NCBI GenBank assembly: GCA_034428935.1
Contig: DAOUHB010000092.1
Coordinates: 1 to 21,881, forward strand
Length of the DNA: 21,881 nt
Source of the DNA: JAAYZQ01 sp034428935
GTDB lineage: Bacteria > Chloroflexota > Anaerolineae > JAAYZQ01
Direction: 5' to 3'
In this document: piece after piece, positions 21,655-21,881 of the stretch
Position numbering within the stretch: position 1 is the stretch's first letter
How the letters are laid out: every line of letters begins with the position of its first letter
The notes under the pieces: generated by a model
Databases searched by the model: none
The model's input: the letters and a program-made list of their open reading frames with translations, nothing else
Told to the model about the DNA's origin: nothing
Program-made: the position numbers and the translations under genes

Positions 21655-21881
21655 GTGCCATACCAGGATGGGCTGGGCCGCGCAATCAACTACCTGCGCG
21701 TTTCGGTGACGGACCGCTGCAACCTGCGCTGCGTCTACTGTATGCCCGAAGAGGGCATCGAGAAGCGGCGCCACGACGAGATGCTCTCGTATGAGGAGTT
21801 CGAGGTGGTGGTGCGCGCTGCGGTGGGTTTGGGCATTTCCAAGGTGCGGCTGACGGGCGGCGAGCCCCTGGCCCGCCTGGG
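21655..21881 (+). CDS. moaA: GTP 3',8-cyclase MoaA, 5' part only
   Basis: The first 75 codons are present; the gene runs off the window. It has the MoaA hallmark RVSVTDRCNLRCVYCMPEEG, with C22-x3-C26-x2-C29 binding the S-adenosylmethionine Fe-S cluster, followed by LSYEEFEVVV and KVRLTGGEPL, the SAM-binding GGEP motif. MoaA converts GTP to 3',8-cyclo-7,8-dihydro-GTP, the first step of molybdopterin cofactor synthesis. GTG start preceded by AAAGGA at about 8 nt. The second Fe-S cluster and C-terminal Gly-Gly lie outside the window. It is co-transcribed with the CQLG-repeat gene 14 nt upstream. Confidence 0.95.
   Translation, partial: MPYQDGLGRAINYLRVSVTDRCNLRCVYCMPEEGIEKRRHDEMLSYEEFEVVVRAAVGLGISKVRLTGGEPLARL

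Overview
The window is GC-rich bacterial DNA. Tight gene packing, large STAND NTPases with WD40 or TPR sensors, and small PH-domain membrane proteins suggest Chloroflexota, perhaps Anaerolineae. This is an inference from style, since no rRNA or other phylogenetic marker is present. I saw no tRNA, rRNA, CRISPR array, transposase or phage gene.

Layout. (1) 35-967 (+) is a ParB/sulfiredoxin-fold protein. It converges, across a shared hairpin terminator, on a two-gene minus-strand unit of winged-helix-like hypothetical proteins (1043-3120), which has a clear promoter. (2) 3207-3514 is a gene-free stretch of C/G-rich hairpins and short repeats. (3) 3515-6223 (-) is a four-gene unit: a NYN/PIN-like nuclease, two PH-domain membrane proteins and a four-helix membrane protein. 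(4) 6453-19861 (-) is the accessory island. In transcription order it holds a Mrr-nuclease/NB-ARC/WD40 STAND protein, a P-loop ATPase fused to an OmpR-type winged helix, two further P-loop ATPases, a large ATPase-TPR STAND protein, a GNAT acetyltransferase and a radical SAM/SPASM peptide maturase. The maturase is followed by a perfect 17-bp-arm terminator. (5) 20084-21881 (+) holds dinB (DNA polymerase IV), a small protein with two Cys-Gln-Leu-Gly repeats, and the start of moaA.

How the genes may work together. Five consecutive genes encode P-loop NTPases of different architectures. The last four genes of the island, from the 370-residue ATPase to the radical SAM enzyme, are joined by overlaps or a 3-nt gap and should be one translationally coupled unit. 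This puts a STAND-type sensor/switch directly upstream of a putative peptide-modification pair (GNAT plus radical SAM). The radical SAM protein has a PqqD-like recognition domain preceded by a duplicated Asp-Cys-Ala-Cys-Pro-Glu motif that could be a built-in substrate. The Mrr/NB-ARC/WD40 protein looks like a nuclease effector of the anti-invader or self-killing STAND class.

Regulation is unusually readable. Two promoters, one ahead of the NYN operon and one ahead of the 427-residue ATPase, carry the same array of direct repeats spaced exactly 11 bp. That is the geometry used by OmpR/PhoB/SARP winged-helix regulators, and such a domain sits at the C-terminus of the neighbouring ATPase. The STAND nuclease gene and dinB are transcribed divergently from promoters whose -35 elements are both covered by one 26-bp palindrome. 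dinB appears to be leaderless.
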